Positions 8,086 to 17,723 are shown, counted from the first letter of the stretch. The stretch is 64,000 bases of DNA from Pirellulales bacterium (GCA_035546535.1 DASZWQ010000167.1:1-64000); one strand, 5' to 3'. Notes: generated from the sequence alone by a model not told the origin. Made by a program: numbers and translations.

Positions 8086-8868
8086 CTACGCACCTGGTGC
8101 TTGAGTTGTTGCCCCTTGGTTACGTCGACGGTATTTCGTGCGCGCACCCATCGCGGCTACTCCCAGCCCCGATAGCAATAGCATGCCGGTGGCCGGTTCG
8201 GGTGCCCTTACGGTGACGCTGTTGATCATGACAAGATTGTCCATCGTGATCTGGGTGGCGGTGTTGAGGTCGAAGTTTATTAAGGGAATGTCGGTAAAAG
8301 CCGAGCCCCAGGCGCCGCTGATGTCAAAGGTGGGCACGGCGGCGATGGCGTTAATGACGTCCATGCCGCTCCCCAGCACATCGCCAAAAACGGTAAATCC
8401 ACCGTTCTGATTGTTGAGATTTGACGAGTTGTCGACCAGGTTGAAGAACCATTCACTCGTGGCACTGTTGGGATCGTTACCGAGTTTGGCCATGGCGATC
8501 GTGCCTGCCACGTTCGACAGGTTGAACTCGTTCTGAACGGGTGCGTTCTGCGTGATATGGCCGGGCGGGGTACTGGGAAGAAACGGCGAGCCGGTGCCGC
8601 TGTAGCCGCCACCTTGAATAATGAAATTGGCCACCGACCGGTGAATGATGGTGTTGTTGTACGCGCCGCTATCGACATAGTTGATGAAGTTCTGCACCGT
8701 GAGCGGGGCAACGTCCGAACGCAGCTCGACTTGAAACGAGCCGAGCGAGGTATTAAATGTCGCGATCGGCAGGGCATGCGCCTGGTTCGCGAGGGACAAG
8801 ACCCCAAACACGGGAACCAGCGACAAGATCGTGATGCGGCGAATCGTTTGTAAAGAAGCGGAGATCAT
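8086..8868 (-). CDS. Secreted cyclophilin-type peptidyl-prolyl isomerase with PEP-CTERM tail
   Basis: The protein starts with a signal peptide (cleavage near NQAHA). A cyclophilin domain spans about residues 33-205, with the active-site motif TIIHRSVANFIIQGGG and the SEWFFNL and FTVFGDVLGSGMDVINAI segments. The catalytic arginine of the family corresponds to the R in IIHR. The C-terminus has the PEP-CTERM sorting pattern: APEPATG, a hydrophobic helix and a basic TKYRRRN end. Proteins with this tag are processed by exosortase and placed at the envelope or outside. A cyclophilin would catalyse prolyl isomerisation of exported proteins. No exosortase gene is in the window. A few residues follow the basic cluster, slightly longer than usual. 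Confidence 0.9.
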   Translation of the reverse strand: MISASLQTIRRITILSLVPVFGVLSLANQAHALPIATFNTSLGSFQVELRSDVAPLTVQNFINYVDSGAYNNTIIHRSVANFIIQGGGYSGTGSPFLPSTPPGHITQNAPVQNEFNLSNVAGTIAMAKLGNDPNSATSEWFFNLVDNSSNLNNQNGGFTVFGDVLGSGMDVINAIAAVPTFDISGAWGSAFTDIPLINFDLNTATQITMDNLVMINSVTVRAPEPATGMLLLSGLGVAAMGARTKYRRRNQGATTQAPGA

Positions 8869-9307
8869 GGATCCTCGTCAAAGGGGGAAGGACAGCGGGC
8901 GCGCCGTGATTGAAAGCGCGATGCAGAAACAGCCGTGTGTTGCGGAAGGAGCCGGTCCGCGGCGTGCAGAACCTCGCCTTTTCGCAGCTTCGTTCCGTAT
9001 CCGCGGCCGGTTGCGCGACACATCCAGTAATGTGCGCAAGGGCAGCCCGTTGAGGGGAAACGAGGTGCGACGGTGGGTGGCCGGCGGGCGGCTCTAGTCC
9101 GTCTGCTTAAGAGGTCGTCGCAGTAGCAACCACCGAAAGAAAAAAACTCTGGCCCAGCAACCAGCGCCAGCCTGCCGGTATCTTTGCCGCCGTCGCCTGC
9201 CCACGATGTCGGACTTGCCCAGTGCCGGTTTTTCTGGCTGACCCCTCGACTATAGATGCCGAGCGACCGATTGACAAGGATTTTTACGGAAATTTTGGGG
9301 GATCGGG

Positions 9308-9356
9308 CGGCATCCGTTCCTGGGGGAGAATCCACGTTTTAGAGCTACTGGCAGCG
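9308..9356. repeat. 49-bp direct repeat, copy 1
   Basis: This sequence recurs at 9431-9479 with one mismatch in 49 bases (G at 9322 against C at 9445). The copies are offset by 123 bp. Identity stops sharply at both edges. The unit ends with a core reading GTTTTAGAGCTACTGGCAGC. Confidence 0.9.
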
Positions 9357-9430
9357 GCCCATTTCACAGGGTTCCTTATGAGTCCTACCGTGGGAAGCCA
9401 TCGATCCCCCGGCCATCGGTCTGCCGCCAT

Positions 9431-9479
9431 CGGCATCCGTTCCTCGGGGAGAATCCACGTTTTAGAGCTACTGGCAGCG
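9431..9479. repeat. 49-bp direct repeat, copy 2
   Basis: Second copy of the 49-bp unit at 9308-9356, 48 of 49 bases identical. The 74 bases between the copies and the flanks are unrelated to each other. Two copies are too few to call an array, and no cas gene is nearby. Confidence 0.9.
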
Positions 9480-9573
9480 ATCACCGCGAACCATCGCCGT
9501 AGCGCGCCGAGAGGCCGATCTTGCCGGTCAAGTGAATTCGCCTTCACTGCTGACATCCTTCAGGAGCGAATGC

Positions 9574-9606
9574 AAAAAAACCGGACGGCCTCACGGGCTC
9601 GTCCGG
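9574..9606 (-). terminator. Rho-independent terminator of the glycine-rich protein gene
   Basis: Read on the minus strand, a stem CCGGACG/CGTCCGG with an inner GCC/GGC pair and a five-base loop (9581-9606) is followed directly by seven T residues (9574-9580). It lies about 170 bp downstream of the stop codon of the minus-strand gene ending at 9777, where a terminator is expected. Confidence 0.85.
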
Positions 9607-9776
9607 CTCTCGATTTCAGTTCAGTCTTAATGGTCAGGTGGGAGCGGGCGGGACGGGTTTCACAGGAGCGGCGTTACTTCCTCATCCCACCCCACTCCCT
9701 CGGACAGCGATCCTCGAGCACCACACCTCGCTCGGGAATCGATTGACCGCGGTTGATCGCGGCGACGCGATGATGA

Positions 9777-11123
9777 CTAGGTGGCGGGCTGCACCGCGGT
9801 GCGGTCGACGCCCGTCGCGTTGTTGTCGCGATTCACATCGTTCACTTCGCCGTGGCTGTCGACGAACACGAACAGCTTGGCGAACTCACTGTGCGCGTCG
9901 CTACCCATGTCGAAGGCCGTGGCCGGCAGCCGCAGATCGACACTCGTCACGTCACTCGTCGCTACCGAGGAGATACGGCTTTCGATCGTCGGCAGATTCG
10001 TGGTTAAGTTCGCATCATCAGCCGCAATAAGCGCCACGTTGAACGCATGATCCACGGGCGAGGTGCCGGCGTTGCGAAACGAGACGCGATAGCGAGGTCC
10101 GATTTGCTTCGCGGCATCACCGTTGTCCAGCAACCGCACGTCGATCAGTTGCAGATCAACGCCGGCCACGGTCGCGGCTGGAGTCGCCGCAGCGACTGTG
10201 GGAGCAGTGGCTGGCGACGAATCCGCGACCATCGTTGTGCCGCCGTACGAGCCGCCCGAGTAGCCACCGCCATAACCACCGTAACCACCAAACGCGCCGA
10301 GACTGGCGAACAGAGGCCAGAAGCCCCAGCCGCCATACGGATGGCACTTGCCCGAGCCCATTCCGCCCGACCCGGTGCCACCAGTTCCGCTGCCGCCCGT
10401 GCCACCTGTGCCGCTCCCGCCATTTCCAGTGCCACCGTTCCCTCCGGCGAGTCCGCCGATTGCCGTGATCGGATGCGAGGGAAATCGGGAAATTGCACCG
10501 CCCGCACCGCTTGTGCCGCTTCCACCATTACCTCCAGCGAGTCCGCCGATCGCCGTGATTGGTTTCGCTGGAAATTTCGAGATTGCACCACCGACGCCGC
10601 TCGTCCCTATGCCCCCGTTACCTCCGGCGAGTCCGCCGACTGCCTTGATCGGCCCAGTCTGAAACCGGGAGATTGCACTTGTCGGGCCGCTCGTACTTGT
10701 GCCACCAGCACCGCCGGTGGATCCGCCGTTTGCCTTAAAAGGTTGGTTGATATTGGTGATGCTATTGTTGGTGCTGCCGATTATCGTCGCCTTCACACTA
10801 CCGTTCTTGACGATCGAACTTGGACTGCTTTGCAACGACCCCTTGTTGATCAGGCTCGTATTGGCGCCCGCGAACTGGACGGCCTGCGAGGTCTTCGGTG
10901 TCGAGTTGAGCTTGCTAAGAGTCAAGTTCTTCGAGCCGAGGTTTGACGACGTGCGGGCCATGCTCGAGAAATTGTGGCTAGCGCCGCTGCTGCCCATGTG
11001 CCCCATACCACCGCCGCCACCACCACCGCCATGAGCCATCACCGGCGATGCGCCCGACAAGGCGCAACCGGCCACCGCTGCCATCGTCACGAACCACTTC
11101 GCCTTCACCAGTGAGGTCTTCAT
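9777..11123 (-). CDS. Secreted glycine-rich repeat protein with CARDB-like C-terminal domain
   Basis: The 448-residue protein begins with a signal peptide (cleavage near SPVMA), followed by a run of eight glycines. The middle has about three tandem 30-residue repeats built on AISRFP..PITAIGGLAGGNGG, then a Gly/Tyr-rich segment (GFWPLFASLGAFGGYGGYGG). The last 130 residues (VAGVDLQLIDVRLLDNGD, YRVSFRNAGTSPV, DVNRDNNAT) resemble a CARDB-type Ig-like adhesion fold with the usual closing D-x-N-x-x-NN. It is probably a cell-surface or matrix protein. The Gly-rich part may form a flexible or aggregating segment. A strong terminator lies downstream. Family assignment of the C-terminal domain is by pattern only. 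Confidence 0.8.
   Translation of the reverse strand: MKTSLVKAKWFVTMAAVAGCALSGASPVMAHGGGGGGGGMGHMGSSGASHNFSSMARTSSNLGSKNLTLSKLNSTPKTSQAVQFAGANTSLINKGSLQSSPSSIVKNGSVKATIIGSTNNSITNINQPFKANGGSTGGAGGTSTSGPTSAISRFQTGPIKAVGGLAGGNGGIGTSGVGGAISKFPAKPITAIGGLAGGNGGSGTSGAGGAISRFPSHPITAIGGLAGGNGGTGNGGSGTGGTGGSGTGGTGSGGMGSGKCHPYGGWGFWPLFASLGAFGGYGGYGGGYSGGSYGGTTMVADSSPATAPTVAAATPAATVAGVDLQLIDVRLLDNGDAAKQIGPRYRVSFRNAGTSPVDHAFNVALIAADDANLTTNLPTIESRISSVATSDVTSVDLRLPATAFDMGSDAHSEFAKLFVFVDSHGEVNDVNRDNNATGVDRTAVQPAT
10441..10710 (-). repeat. 90-bp in-frame tandem repeats within the glycine-rich gene
   Basis: Near-identical blocks beginning CCTCC(G/A)GCGAGTCCGCCGA occur at 10441, 10531 and 10621, exactly 90 bp apart. 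Each encodes one 30-residue repeat unit, so copy number can change without breaking the frame. Confidence 0.85.
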
Positions 11124-11383
11124 CGCTTTGCTCCCCAGGTTTAAAGGACTCGATGTTTATCAGCCGTCTGCCCTTATCAGCGGAGAGTCGGCCTGGATGT
11201 TACGCCGAGGGGTCGAAACGGGCGGAAAAGCCCCGGAGACGCGGCAGAAAGGAGAACCGTGCCCGCCCTAACCTGTTTCGCCCAATGGCGATAAGTTGGC
11301 GGGAGGGCCCGATGGCCGCGAATGGAGATGGGGCCAGAGTTTGCAAGCCGGGGCACCACAGCCTTGGACTCGCGTCAACGGCC

Positions 11384-12595
11384 CTAATTCACGCGGGCCG
11401 GCTCAACCGGATCGTGGGGCGTCACGGCAGGCCGTTGGATCGGCCGTTCGGTGGGGACGCGTTCCTCGATTGCCGCGTCGCCAAAGTCATACATGCGGAA
11501 CGTCTTGCTGCGGTGCAAACCGGCTTTACGCATCCCGCCGATGGCCAGCGTGTTGGTTTCCGAAATCCAGGAGAATTCCGCCTCGGCAAAACCAAGCTCC
11601 AAGGTCTTGGGCAAAAGTGATCGCAGCAGCACCAGCCCTAGCCCCCAACGCTGATATTCAGGCGCCACGGCCATCGCCAAGACGCAGAATCGCTTCAGGC
11701 CACGGCGCGACAGCAATCGCAAGAAGCCAAAGGGCCAGAGCCGGCCGTCGATCTGGCGGATGCGCGGGTTGTAATCAGGCACCCCGATCACGGCTCCCGC
11801 CAGTTTACCCTCGACCTCGGCCAACAGCGCGAACTGTGGCTCGATCAGGTGCCGTAACGAACTCATCAGGTACTCGAGCTCGGCACGCGCAAGCGGAACA
11901 AAGCCCCACATGCCTTCGAGCGACCGATTGAACAGTTCCAGAAACCGATCGACGTCGCGGCTGCTGCGCGAGGTGTCAAGCGGCCGAATCACGGGTTGCC
12001 AGCGTTCTTGGATTTGATCGGTCAGCGGGTCAAGTCGTCGTTGGAAATCCGGCAGCTCATCGCGGTAACCGAGGAAGGCGAACATGTCATGAGCCTTCCG
12101 GAAGCCGTAATCCGTAAGCAAGCGCGGGTAATAGGACGGATTATACGGCAGCGAAAATGTCGGCGGGCTATCGAAGCCGTCGACCAGCATACCGCTCACG
12201 TAATTCATCGAAGGATTTACTGGACCACGCAGACCGTACGCGTCGTGCTCTTCGAGCCATTCGCGCGCGGCGTCGAACAAGGCACGCGAGACCTGGCAAT
12301 CGTCGACGGCCTCGAAAAAACCAAAGAAGCCGCGGCGCTCGTGAAATTCGTGATCGTGCGCATGATTGATGATCGCGGCAATCTGACCAACGACTTCCCG
12401 GCCGCGCCAGGCGAGGAACGTTTGAATCTCGCCGACGTGCCGAAAGGGGTGCGGGCGATAGCCCAACAAAGGGGCCTGCGACGATCGCAGCGGAGGAACC
12501 CAGTTCGGGTCGTTGCGATAGAGCGACCACGGAAAACGCATGAACCTGCGCCGGTCGAGCCACGACGTAACAGGCTGAATGCGAAGGATCGACAT
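11384..12595 (-). CDS. GNAT-fold N-acetyltransferase-like protein (YghO type)
   Basis: A protein of about 400 residues, possibly starting at 12631 instead. The shorter start is preferred because family members usually begin just before the block RFMRFPWSLYRNDPNWVPPL. The C-terminal half carries a GNAT acetyltransferase fold, with FCVLAMAVAPEYQRWGLGLVLLRSLL as the acetyl-CoA-binding motif A region and SWISETNTLAIGGMRKAGLHRSKTFRMY as the conserved end. The N-terminal part (FLAWRGREVVGQIAAIIN, NPSMNYVSGMLVDGFDSPP) is typical of large uncharacterised GNAT proteins related to YghO. The substrate is unknown. No good ribosome binding site is visible at either start. Confidence 0.8.
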   Translation of the reverse strand: MSILRIQPVTSWLDRRRFMRFPWSLYRNDPNWVPPLRSSQAPLLGYRPHPFRHVGEIQTFLAWRGREVVGQIAAIINHAHDHEFHERRGFFGFFEAVDDCQVSRALFDAAREWLEEHDAYGLRGPVNPSMNYVSGMLVDGFDSPPTFSLPYNPSYYPRLLTDYGFRKAHDMFAFLGYRDELPDFQRRLDPLTDQIQERWQPVIRPLDTSRSSRDVDRFLELFNRSLEGMWGFVPLARAELEYLMSSLRHLIEPQFALLAEVEGKLAGAVIGVPDYNPRIRQIDGRLWPFGFLRLLSRRGLKRFCVLAMAVAPEYQRWGLGLVLLRSLLPKTLELGFAEAEFSWISETNTLAIGGMRKAGLHRSKTFRMYDFGDAAIEERVPTERPIQRPAVTPHDPVEPARVN

Positions 12596-12941
12596 AAAGG
12601 GCCGGCAGGAGGAAGGGGCCGCAATCTCCATGTTAAGCTGGCAAACGGTGCGCCGGCAGTAAAAAATGCGGCTCTCGCGCCATCAAGTTGGATCGTGGGA
12701 GGGCAGGCCGATTCGACGACAGACGGCGCCTCGCACTTTTTCTTACGAGCCGCCGGTTTCGAGAGGTCGGTTTCCAGCCCGGCCAGGCGGTCGCCTGTCG
12801 CAAAAGTCAGCAATGGGCGGACAGGGCTCGATTTCCTAATGGCCGCAGCGGCTGCGTGGGTCGAACCCACGGCCCGTCTGGGAAGAGCGAAGAGCGCGCG
12901 GCCGGTAAAGCGGTGGCCCAGCCTGCAACCGCGTGGCTGCC
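12596..12941. other. Intergenic stretch, nothing recognised
   Basis: About 345 bp lie between the start of the GNAT gene and the end of the cinA-like gene, both on the minus strand. Short frames on either strand have no signal, motif or ribosome binding site. It presumably contains the GNAT promoter, which I could not locate. Confidence 0.5.
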
Positions 12942-14198
12942 TCAGCGAATATTCAGCAGCGTCAGACGGACCAGATTCAGAGCCTGTTTCGCCGCGCGGG
13001 CTTTCAGGATGTCGGGGCTGCCAAAGTGCGGCACCGAGCGCGTCGTTACCTCGTCCGCTGCAGCCAACGCCAGGAATAAACGCTGCGGCGTCTGCTGCTT
13101 GGTGATCGCCGCGGGAAACTGGCTGACAGCCAGCGCCAGATCGGCTCCCGATTGTTCCCGGCAGCCACGGGCCATGGCTTCGACCACCTCCGCGCTAACC
13201 GGGGTATGTGTGGCGATCAGCGCGGGCTCGACATCTAGCAAGCGAACGAGCGATGTCTGGTTGGGAACGACCAGACCGCCCAGATAATTATCTTCCTCGT
13301 TCTTGCCCGCATCATGCAGGCGGTCGGCCAATAGCCCGCCCGTTCCCCATTCGGCTGTGGCCAGAGTCAGACCGTGCTGACGCAATAGTCGAAGAACGGC
13401 ATCCTCGAGTTCGTCGTCCTCTTCTCCGAATACGACGTCCCCCAAGCACTCGTAAATCGTGGCCACGGTGGGTTCAGCCAGTGCGCGACATTCTTCGTCG
13501 CTGGCCCCCTGGGTGGTGATGCGCAGGGTGATCGTGGCTGCGCTGACCGTGATACCGACGCTGGGAACGCGGCCCCGGCGAATCAAGTCGGGCAGGCGCC
13601 CTTCCAGCTCGCTTTCGCTGAGGCCAAAGCACTTGATGCGGCGATGGCGAATCACCTGCGGCGCGCCGCAGATGCGCACCAGCTCGGGCCGCACTGTTTC
13701 GTCCCACATGCGGAACATTTCCGATGGCACCCCAGGGAGCGCGTACACCCGACAAGGTGCGCGCCCCTCGCGGGCAATCTCCTGGGCAATGCCTGGCGCG
13801 GTACCGGTTGGATTCGGAATGATGCGGCTGCCGCGCGGAAACAGCGCCTGGACTTTGTTCTTCTCGGGCATGTCGCGCCCGAAGCGAGCGAAGAGAGCGC
13901 GAATCTGCTCGACAATCTCGTCGTGCATTTCCAGCTCGACGCCGGCCAGCTGCGCCAGGACCTCGCGCGTCAGGTCGTCGGCGGTGGGCCCCAAGCCGCC
14001 GGTGGCAATGACCACATCGGCTCGCTCGCTGGCAGCGCGGAAGACATTGACGTTGGCCGCCAGATCGTCAGCAACGGTGGTGTGGTAAAGTACCCGGATG
14101 CCGATTTCGCCCAGTCGCTCGCTCAACCATTGGCTATTGGTATCGAGACGCTGCCCGCTGGTCAGCTCGTCGCCAATGGAGATGATTTCGGCATCCAT
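12942..14198 (-). CDS. cinA: CinA-family protein with degenerate nicotinamide-nucleotide amidase domain
   Basis: CinA proteins combine an N-terminal MoCF/COG1058 pyrophosphatase-like domain with a C-terminal NMN amidase (PncC-like) domain, used in pyridine nucleotide recycling. The N-terminal domain is well preserved (IISIGDELTSGQRLDTNSQWL, ATGGLGPTADDLTREVLA, ALPGVPSEMFRMW). In the C-terminal domain the expected catalytic motif TAESCTGGLLA reads TAEWGTGGLLA, so the nucleophilic serine is missing. The normally conserved YSNxxK segment reads VPNQTSL, losing Tyr and Lys too. The length of 418 is normal and the frame is intact, so this is loss of activity rather than decay. Nucleotide pyrophosphatase function may remain. 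Confidence 0.88.
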   Translation of the reverse strand: MDAEIISIGDELTSGQRLDTNSQWLSERLGEIGIRVLYHTTVADDLAANVNVFRAASERADVVIATGGLGPTADDLTREVLAQLAGVELEMHDEIVEQIRALFARFGRDMPEKNKVQALFPRGSRIIPNPTGTAPGIAQEIAREGRAPCRVYALPGVPSEMFRMWDETVRPELVRICGAPQVIRHRRIKCFGLSESELEGRLPDLIRRGRVPSVGITVSAATITLRITTQGASDEECRALAEPTVATIYECLGDVVFGEEDDELEDAVLRLLRQHGLTLATAEWGTGGLLADRLHDAGKNEEDNYLGGLVVPNQTSLVRLLDVEPALIATHTPVSAEVVEAMARGCREQSGADLALAVSQFPAAITKQQTPQRLFLALAAADEVTTRSVPHFGSPDILKARAAKQALNLVRLTLLNIR

Positions 14199-14438
14199 GT
14201 CGCGCCCAGGTTTTAGTCAAGAAGCTTACTGAAGTGTCCGGCGTCCGGTTTGGCGTATTCTGGCAGGAATTCACGGTTCGTCCAGCGGCTGCGAGGTACG
14301 CTTGTGCGGCGAATTTTCCGGGTGCCGACGCGTCGCGACGCGAAGGCTTGCCTCGATTCCGTATGCTTAGGAAGAACCGAATTGCGTCGACCACGCGCGA
14401 CCAGGATTTAGTGGCAAGGGGGATTCAGGGGCGAGGCC

Positions 14439-16898
14439 ATGGACAACGACAAGTCGACGATCGACGACCGCGATGAACCTCGGGCGACTCAGTCGCCAGA
14501 ATCCCCTGGCCAGGGAATGCCCTCGCTAACCGTTCTGCAAAGCGCGACCGGCGCGCAGGTGCGCGACCCCGTTTGTGGCATGACCGTCGATCCGGCCAAG
14601 ACGCCGCACAAGCATGCGCACGCCGACAAGACGTATTACTTTTGCTCGGCCGGCTGCGTGAGAAAATTCGCCGCCGACCCCGCGAAGTATCTTTCTGCCA
14701 ATCAATCGGCCATTGCGACACACGATCACGAGCACCACGCGGGTGAAGCGCATCATGCGAACCCGCACGCGCCGGCCAGCAAGGATGCCGAGTTCACCTG
14801 CCCGATGCATCCCGAAGTGCGGCAGATCGGGCCGGGCTCCTGCCCTATTTGCGGCATGGCTCTGGAACCAGTCGATATCACGGCTGCCGGGGAAGACCAT
14901 TCCGAATTGCGCGACATGCGGCGGCGGCTGTGGATCTCGGCCGCATTGACAATCCCACTGTTCGTGATCGCGATGTCCGAAATGATTCCCGGCGCGCCTC
15001 TGGCGCATCTGCTCAGTCCGCGCGTCTCGGCATGGGTGCAGCTCATTCTGGCGACGCCTGTCGTTACGTGGGGCGCCTGGCCCTTCTTCGTTCGCGGGTG
15101 GAATTCGCTGCTGACGCGCCAATTCAACATGTTCACGCTGATCTCGCTGGGTGTCGGCACGGCTTTTCTCGATAGCATCGTGGCCACGGTCGCGCCGGGC
15201 GTTTTTCCGGAATCCTTTCGCGGACACATGGGGGAAGTCGGCACGTACTTCGAGTCGGCCGCCGTGATCGTGACCCTGGTGTTATTCGGCCAGGTGCTTG
15301 AGCTGCGGGCCCGCAGTCAAACCTCCAGCGCAATCCGCAGCCTGCTTGGCCTGGCGCCGCGTACGGCGCGCAAGATCGACGGCAGTGGCGAGCATGACGT
15401 GCCGCTGGAAGAGGTGCAGCCAGGCGACCGGTTACGCGTAAGGCCGGGGGAGAAAGTGCCTGTCGATGGCGTGGTCGTGGAAGGGCATAGCAACGTCGAC
15501 GAATCGATGATCACGGGCGAACCCTTGCCGGTAGCGAAGGAAAACGGCTCGCCTGTCACCGGGGGAACAGTGAACGGCACCGGAACGCTCGTAATGCAGG
15601 CCCAACGCGTGGGGCGCGACACGCTCCTGGCGCAAATCGTGCAAATGGTCGGCGAGGCGCAGCGCAGTCGCGCGCCGATTCAACTGCTCGCCGATGTGGT
15701 CGCCAGCTATTTCGTGCCGGCCGTAATGCTCACGGCCGTGGCCACGTTCCTGGTTTGGGGCTGGTTAGGGCCCGAGCCACGGCTTGCCCATGCCCTGGTC
15801 AATGCGGTGGCAGTGCTAATTATTGCCTGTCCCTGTGCACTGGGGCTGGCCACGCCGATGTCGATCATGGTTGGCACGGGGCGAGGCGCGACGGCGGGAG
15901 TGCTCATCCGCAATGCCGAGGCGCTCGAGCGATTGGAAAAGGTCGACACGTTGGTCATCGATAAAACCGGGACGCTCACCGAGGGGAAACCGCGCGTCGT
16001 AAGCATTATCGCCGCCGAGGGTTTTGCCGAGGACGAAGTATTACGCCTCGCCGCGGACCTGGAATTGGCCAGCGAGCATCCGTTGGCAGCCGCCATCGTT
16101 GCTGCCGCGCGCGAGCGGGGCTGGTCGCCCGTCGCGGCTCTCAACTTCCAATCGACCACGGGACAGGGTGTGGCTGGATCGATCGACGGACGCAACGTGT
16201 TGCTCGGTAATCTGACGCTTCTGGAAAACGCGAGAATCGAAGCGGCGATGCTCGCCAAGCGTGCCGACGAATTGCGCCGGCAGGGGCAAACGGTCATGTT
16301 TCTGGCCGTCGACGGTCGCGCGGCAGGTTTGATCGGCGTCACCGATCCGATTAAACCGTCGTCGCGCGAGGCGGTCGACCTGCTCCGCGGCCAAGGCCTG
16401 CGGTTGGTAATGCTAACCGGTGATAGTCGTGCTACGGCCGCCGCGGTCGGCAGCCAATTGGGACTTGTAGATATCGAGGCCGAAGTGCGACCCGAGCAAA
16501 AGAACGCTGTCATTCGCCGGCTGCAGAATGCAGGAAGGATCGTCGCCATGGCGGGCGACGGGGTCAACGACGCCCCGGCGCTGGCCCAGGCCGATGTCGG
16601 CATTGCCATGGGCACGGGGACCGACGTGGCGATTCAGAGTGCTGGCGTAACCCTGGTGAAAGGCGATCTGCGCGGCATCGTGCGGGCACGTCGACTCAGC
16701 CATGCCACGATGCGCAATATTCGCCAGAATCTGTTCTTTGCCTTCATCTACAATGGGGTCGGCGTGCCGATTGCGGCCGGAATCCTCTATCCTGTGTCCG
16801 GATTACTCTTAAGCCCGATGATCGCCGCGGCCGCCATGAGCTTCAGTTCGGTATCGGTCATCGCCAACGCGCTACGGTTGCGTCGCGTGAAGTTGTGA
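14439..16898 (+). CDS. copA: Copper-type P1B heavy-metal-translocating ATPase with YHS and HMBD N-terminus
   Basis: This membrane pump exports monovalent metal (Cu+ or Ag+) using ATP. The N-terminus lacks the common HMA domain. Instead it has a YHS domain at about residues 45-90 ([28 protein letters not shown]) and a heavy-metal-binding domain at about 120-150 ([26 protein letters not shown]). A His-rich linker lies between. The P-ATPase core follows, with eight membrane segments, the TGEPLPV actuator motif, the Cu-type CPC motif in [12 protein letters not shown], the phosphorylation site [10 protein letters not shown], an HP motif in SEHPLAAAI and [10 protein letters not shown]. Length is 819 residues. 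A methyltransferase gene follows after 33 bases. Metal specificity is inferred from CPC. Confidence 0.94.
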   Translation: MDNDKSTIDDRDEPRATQSPESPGQGMPSLTVLQSATGAQVRDPVCGMTVDPAKTPHKHAHADKTYYFCSAGCVRKFAADPAKYLSANQSAIATHDHEHHAGEAHHANPHAPASKDAEFTCPMHPEVRQIGPGSCPICGMALEPVDITAAGEDHSELRDMRRRLWISAALTIPLFVIAMSEMIPGAPLAHLLSPRVSAWVQLILATPVVTWGAWPFFVRGWNSLLTRQFNMFTLISLGVGTAFLDSIVATVAPGVFPESFRGHMGEVGTYFESAAVIVTLVLFGQVLELRARSQTSSAIRSLLGLAPRTARKIDGSGEHDVPLEEVQPGDRLRVRPGEKVPVDGVVVEGHSNVDESMITGEPLPVAKENGSPVTGGTVNGTGTLVMQAQRVGRDTLLAQIVQMVGEAQRSRAPIQLLADVVASYFVPAVMLTAVATFLVWGWLGPEPRLAHALVNAVAVLIIACPCALGLATPMSIMVGTGRGATAGVLIRNAEALERLEKVDTLVIDKTGTLTEGKPRVVSIIAAEGFAEDEVLRLAADLELASEHPLAAAIVAAARERGWSPVAALNFQSTTGQGVAGSIDGRNVLLGNLTLLENARIEAAMLAKRADELRRQGQTVMFLAVDGRAAGLIGVTDPIKPSSREAVDLLRGQGLRLVMLTGDSRATAAAVGSQLGLVDIEAEVRPEQKNAVIRRLQNAGRIVAMAGDGVNDAPALAQADVGIAMGTGTDVAIQSAGVTLVKGDLRGIVRARRLSHATMRNIRQNLFFAFIYNGVGVPIAAGILYPVSGLLLSPMIAAAAMSFSSVSVIANALRLRRVKL

Positions 16899-16931
16899 GC
16901 CAGACACCGATGCAAAATCAGGTACGCCGCC

Positions 16932-17723
16932 TTGGCCGAGAGTAGCTCACGTCCCGACTGGCGGTTGCCACGCGGCGTCACGCGGGCATTGGCGGAGCAC
17001 GCCCAACTGTCCGACGTGGCCCTGGCGTACGACGAGCGCTTTTCCGTCGGCGACGGCGGCGAGCTGGATGAGAAAATTCTTAACAAGTATGTGCAGCCGC
17101 CCGGCCTCGTCGTGGATCTGGGATCCGGCGCGGGGCGGTTAGCCGTGCCGCTGGCGCGGCGCGGGCTGCGCGTTGTCGCCGTCGACCTGTCGCGACCGGC
17201 GCTTAAGGCTTTGCGGGCACGGAGCGACTTGGACGGACTTTCCATCGAATGCCTGGTTGCCAACCTGGTCGAGCTGGACGCACTGCGCGATGGCACCGCG
17301 GACTATTGCATCTCGATGTTCAGCACGCTGGGCATGATCCGCGGGCACGAGAATCGTCGCCAGTTTCTCCGGCACGTGCGGCGCATTCTCAGGCCCGGCG
17401 GACGATTCGTTCTGCACGTACACAACCGCTGGTATCACCTGTGGCAGCAGCAAAGTCGCGGCTGGTTCTTACGCAACCTTTTCCAAAGCCTGACGCGACG
17501 CGACGTCGAGGCTGGCGACAAATACTTCACCTACCACGGCGTGCCGAACATGTTCGTACACGCTTTCACGCGCCGCGAACTATTGAGCGACCTGCGGTCC
17601 GCCAGCTTGCGTGTCGAGACGCTCATTCCGCTTTCCATCGAGCGCCGGCACCCGTTGAAAATGCCATGGCTGCTTGGTTCGATTCGGGCCGGAGGTTGGA
17701 TCGCAGTCTGCAAAAGGCGATGA
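16932..17723 (+). CDS. Class I SAM-dependent methyltransferase
   Basis: The 263-residue protein has the Rossmann motif I VVDLGSGAGRLAVPLARRG (about residues 56-74), an acidic end of beta-2 (VVAVDLSRPAL), and a post-I region ending in RRILRPGGRFVLHVHNRW, the usual signature of class I methyltransferases. The substrate cannot be told. The start used is TTG with AGG about nine bases upstream; no in-frame ATG fits better. It follows the P-type ATPase by 33 bases, so the two are probably co-transcribed, although a functional link is not obvious. Confidence 0.85.
   Translation: MAESSSRPDWRLPRGVTRALAEHAQLSDVALAYDERFSVGDGGELDEKILNKYVQPPGLVVDLGSGAGRLAVPLARRGLRVVAVDLSRPALKALRARSDLDGLSIECLVANLVELDALRDGTADYCISMFSTLGMIRGHENRRQFLRHVRRILRPGGRFVLHVHNRWYHLWQQQSRGWFLRNLFQSLTRRDVEAGDKYFTYHGVPNMFVHAFTRRELLSDLRSASLRVETLIPLSIERRHPLKMPWLLGSIRAGGWIAVCKRR

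Larger units (their letters stand above)
8869..9776. other. Intergenic region with two 49-bp repeats and a terminator
   Basis: No convincing gene lies here. Short open frames on both strands have no recognisable homology or signal. The stretch lies upstream of the minus-strand cyclophilin gene and downstream of the minus-strand glycine-rich gene. It contains the direct repeats at 9308 and 9431 and a minus-strand terminator near 9574-9606. The remainder, including 8870-9300, which must hold the cyclophilin promoter, shows nothing I can name. Confidence 0.6.

Noticed and set aside
9308-9479. CRISPR array, because the repeat contains GTTTTAGAGCTA
   Set aside because: Only two copies, 74-bp unique spacing with no spacer-like regularity, and no cas gene anywhere in the window. 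The core match is short and probably accidental.
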